From an uncultured Campylobacter sp. (lineage in GTDB: Bacteria > Campylobacterota > Campylobacteria > Campylobacterales > Campylobacteraceae): a DNA stretch of 15,373 bases. The stretch is from the NCBI RefSeq assembly GCF_938041645.1, contig NZ_CALIST010000043.1, positions 1 through 15,373 of the forward strand. Reading direction: 5' to 3'. A program made the translations under genes and the position numbers. Of this stretch, positions 13,550-15,373 are shown piece by piece. How positions within the stretch are numbered: position 1 is the stretch's first letter; each line of letters opens with the position of its first letter. The notes under the pieces were generated by a model, which was given only the letters and a program-made list of their open reading frames with translations, ran no database searches and was not told where the DNA came from.

Positions 13550-14940
13550 TTAGTTGCCGCTTAGATCAAATTTATACGCAGCCTGCAACCATATCTCGTT
13601 CTCGTCGAACTTTCTATTTACGCCGCTAGCGTAGTGGTCGCTTCTTTCAAGCGCAGTGTAGGTTACGCCCAAGCTCAGCCCCTTAACTGCCTTAGGAGCG
13701 TAGTTTGCCGTTACCGCCCAACCCTCTACGTCCATGCTGGTACCGACCTTTTGGCCCGCAGCTCCGCTAGCATTGATATTATTCGTGCCGCCTACTCTGT
13801 CTTGATCGCCCTTTACGTAGTGCAGCGCGGTTTTGAAGCCGTCCAGACCGATAGCGCCGAAGTTGTAATCAAGCACGATCTTGTGTGTATCCATACCCGC
13901 ATATCCTGTGAATACGAACGGGCCTCGGATAGGTAGCGCGGTGTATGATCCCGGGCCGTGGCCGACGCCCAAAATAACGGCATCATCATCGCTAACGGTC
14001 GTATAGGCATACGATAGACCGAATCCGAAAAACTCGCTAACCGAGACTCTTGCGCCGAACATATCGCCGTCAAGCCTTCTTGGCTCCAGCCCTCCGTCTA
14101 CGCGCGAGCCTTTGTAGTTAAGGTCAAATCCTAGCTTTAAAATTTCGCCTACGGGCACTTTTACATTCGCCTCGGCAAGATACAAACTAACGTCGCCGTC
14201 TTTTAATGCGTTAGCGGGTTTTACGTCCGTTACCGCTGCGTAAGCGCCGGTTAAAGTAGTATAAGGCAAGGATTTATTTTGAACATATGCGGAGAAGATA
14301 TTTTCAAATTTTACGGCGACCGGACCGGTCATATTACCCAGAATCACCCTATCTTTAAACAAAGGAGCCTTTCCTTCGCCTGCCGGAGCGCCCATAGCGG
14401 TTTTGCTCCTTCCTTGGAATTTATAAAACCATCCACCCCACAATGTAGTATCGGGGATATCTTTATTAGATATCGCTACGCCCTCGAAAGCCTCTTTAAA
14501 CGCCCTGGTATAGTTGCCAGCAACGAGCGGAGTTACGACATATTGTCTACCTGCCTTTATATCGGTATTTCCTATGCCGTATCCTAGGTATAATTCCGAT
14601 AATACCGCACCTTTAGTATACCACTCCTTATCGTAGGCGATCTTATTGCTTGAGCCTACGTGATACGGCATCAACCAGCCTTGCCCGGTAAGTCCTATTC
14701 TAAAGCCGTAAGAGGATCGGTGACGTATCCGAGCTCAAGACCCACGCCGAATGCCTCGTAGTCGTTATCGCCCGTAGCAGCTTCGCCTCTATTATCTACG
14801 GTTTTACTGGCGTAAGTTGTCTTTACCGTTCCGCCAAGCTTACCATTAGTGATCGCTTCGGCTACGCTATCCGCCGCGCTTAGCGAGGACACCGCACATG
14901 CGCAAAACGCCGCAGCTAAACTTAGTTTGATGAGTTTCAT
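13550..14940 (-). pseudogene. OprD-like outer-membrane porin, split by a single-base frameshift
   Basis: The first part (14940-14695) encodes a signal peptide, KLIKLSLAAAFCACAVSSLS, cut near SAAD, then GKLGGTVKTTYASKT and FGVGLELGYVTDPL, the opening strands typical of the large OprD-like porins of Campylobacter. The frame then stops at a TAG. One base over, the sequence continues as YGFRIGLTGQGW and runs without a stop to 13550, with RQYVVTPLVAGNYTRAFKEA and a run of beta strands. Restoring one T in the CTT-TAC context (A/T run at 14710-14711) gives one porin of about 463 residues, a normal length for the family. Porins of this kind let small solutes through the outer membrane. A read or assembly error, phase variation in a short run, or real inactivation would all look alike. 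AAAGGAG precedes the ATG by 8 bases. Confidence 0.8.
14695..14940 (-). CDS. N-terminal open frame of the frameshifted porin
   Basis: This 81-residue frame is the signal peptide and first strands of the porin described at 13550-14940, ending early at TAG because of the frameshift. It has the gene's only good ribosome site and promoter. If the frameshift is real, this is the only product made and it would not fold as a porin. Confidence 0.7.
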   Translation of the reverse strand: MKLIKLSLAAAFCACAVSSLSAADSVAEAITNGKLGGTVKTTYASKTVDNRGEAATGDNDYEAFGVGLELGYVTDPLTALE

Positions 14941-15010
14941 TCGAAATCTCCTTTCATTAAAATAGAATTTAAATCGAAATTTTAATCTTGCATCAATATT
15001 TTTGAAATGA

Positions 15011-15016
15011 ATTATA
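15011..15016 (-). promoter_or_regulatory. -10 element of the porin promoter
   Basis: On the minus strand, TATGATATAAT contains a perfect TATAAT at 15016-15011, with no good -35, as is usual for Campylobacter sigma70 promoters. The expected leader is about 65 bases. The ribosome site AAAGGAG follows it at about 14954-14948. Confidence 0.55.
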
Positions 15017-15042
15017 TCATATTTACACCTCTAATCTAAAAT

Positions 15043-15366
15043 TTCGACATTACTAAACCTATAATCGCAATTATAGCACTGACTCAAATAGAAGCATTTA
15101 CTATAAAGCGAAGTATACATTCGACATAGTGATATATTATTAAGGTGCTTTATATTCGGCTTATCGGCAAGCATCTCTAAGCACCAAAAAGAAATATCCA
15201 CTCTAAATGCTTCTCAGAACAAGCCTGTAAGCTCCTTATGTTTGATAATATTATCATACAAAAAACTTGCACATATTCCTAGATAGAAGGCAATAAATGC
15301 GGAGACTCCGTAATCAAAATTTTTATCAAAAAAATTATATATAAGTAAATTTCGTCTTATTATAAA
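15043..15366 (-). pseudogene. Possible gene remnant upstream of the porin
   Basis: One minus-strand frame runs from 15366 to a TAG near 15041-15043, broken only by a TGA at 15214-15216. The part before the TGA reads FDYGVSAFIAFYLGICASFL and then YDNIIKHKELTGLF, like the end of a membrane protein. The part after is Cys/Tyr/Ser-rich and less convincing. There is no ATG in the first part, and an in-frame TAG lies just above it. It is unrecognised and may be chance in AT-rich DNA. Confidence 0.25.
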
Positions 15367-15373
15367 CTAATTT

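Overview
The window most likely comes from a Campylobacter of the higher-GC, anaerobic oral/gut group (C. gracilis, C. showae or C. rectus-like; the species is a guess). Three things suggest this: AAATTT-type words are everywhere, both between genes and inside genes; there is an OprD-like porin of the kind this group carries; and there is a three-gene periplasmic flavoprotein/tetraheme/NapC respiratory set of the Wolinella/Campylobacter type.

Layout. 1-221: the edge of a very AT-rich gene on the minus strand, unlike the rest in composition. 222-711: a gene-free stretch full of AAATTT words, direct repeats and inverted repeats. 712-8671: one tightly packed plus-strand operon whose content and order match the middle block (ApeG to ApeM) of aryl polyene (APE) pigment clusters: COG4648 membrane protein, acyl-ACP ligase fused to a hot-dog dehydratase, GT2 glycosyltransferase, LpxL-like acyltransferase, 4HBT thioesterase, LolA-like carrier, MMPL exporter. 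A long hairpin just after the last stop closes it. No ketosynthase, ketoreductase or acyl carrier protein is present, so the chain-building half lies elsewhere or is lost. 8726-8876: an intergenic array of a GATAAAATTT word.

9055-12829: a minus-strand LysR regulator diverging from a plus-strand fccABC-like operon: Tat-exported flavoprotein reductase, periplasmic tetraheme cytochrome c, and membrane-anchored NapC/NirT-type tetraheme quinol dehydrogenase. Electrons should run from menaquinol to the NapC-type protein, to the tetraheme cytochrome, to the flavoprotein, and then to an unsaturated organic acid. The adjacent LysR regulator and an altered active-site stretch suggest the acceptor is not fumarate. 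Two palindromes and a good promoter lie between the divergent genes. 12830-13549 is gene-free, AAATTT-rich, with a possible decayed reading frame. 13550-14940 (minus) is an OprD-like porin broken by a one-base frameshift. 14941-15373 holds its promoter and a further possible gene remnant.

The most unusual theme is that four consecutive ape proteins carry low-complexity, Ser/Ala/Asn/Lys-rich inserts or tails whose DNA uses the same AAATTT-centred words as the intergenic repeats, as if the repeat family has spread in frame into coding sequence.
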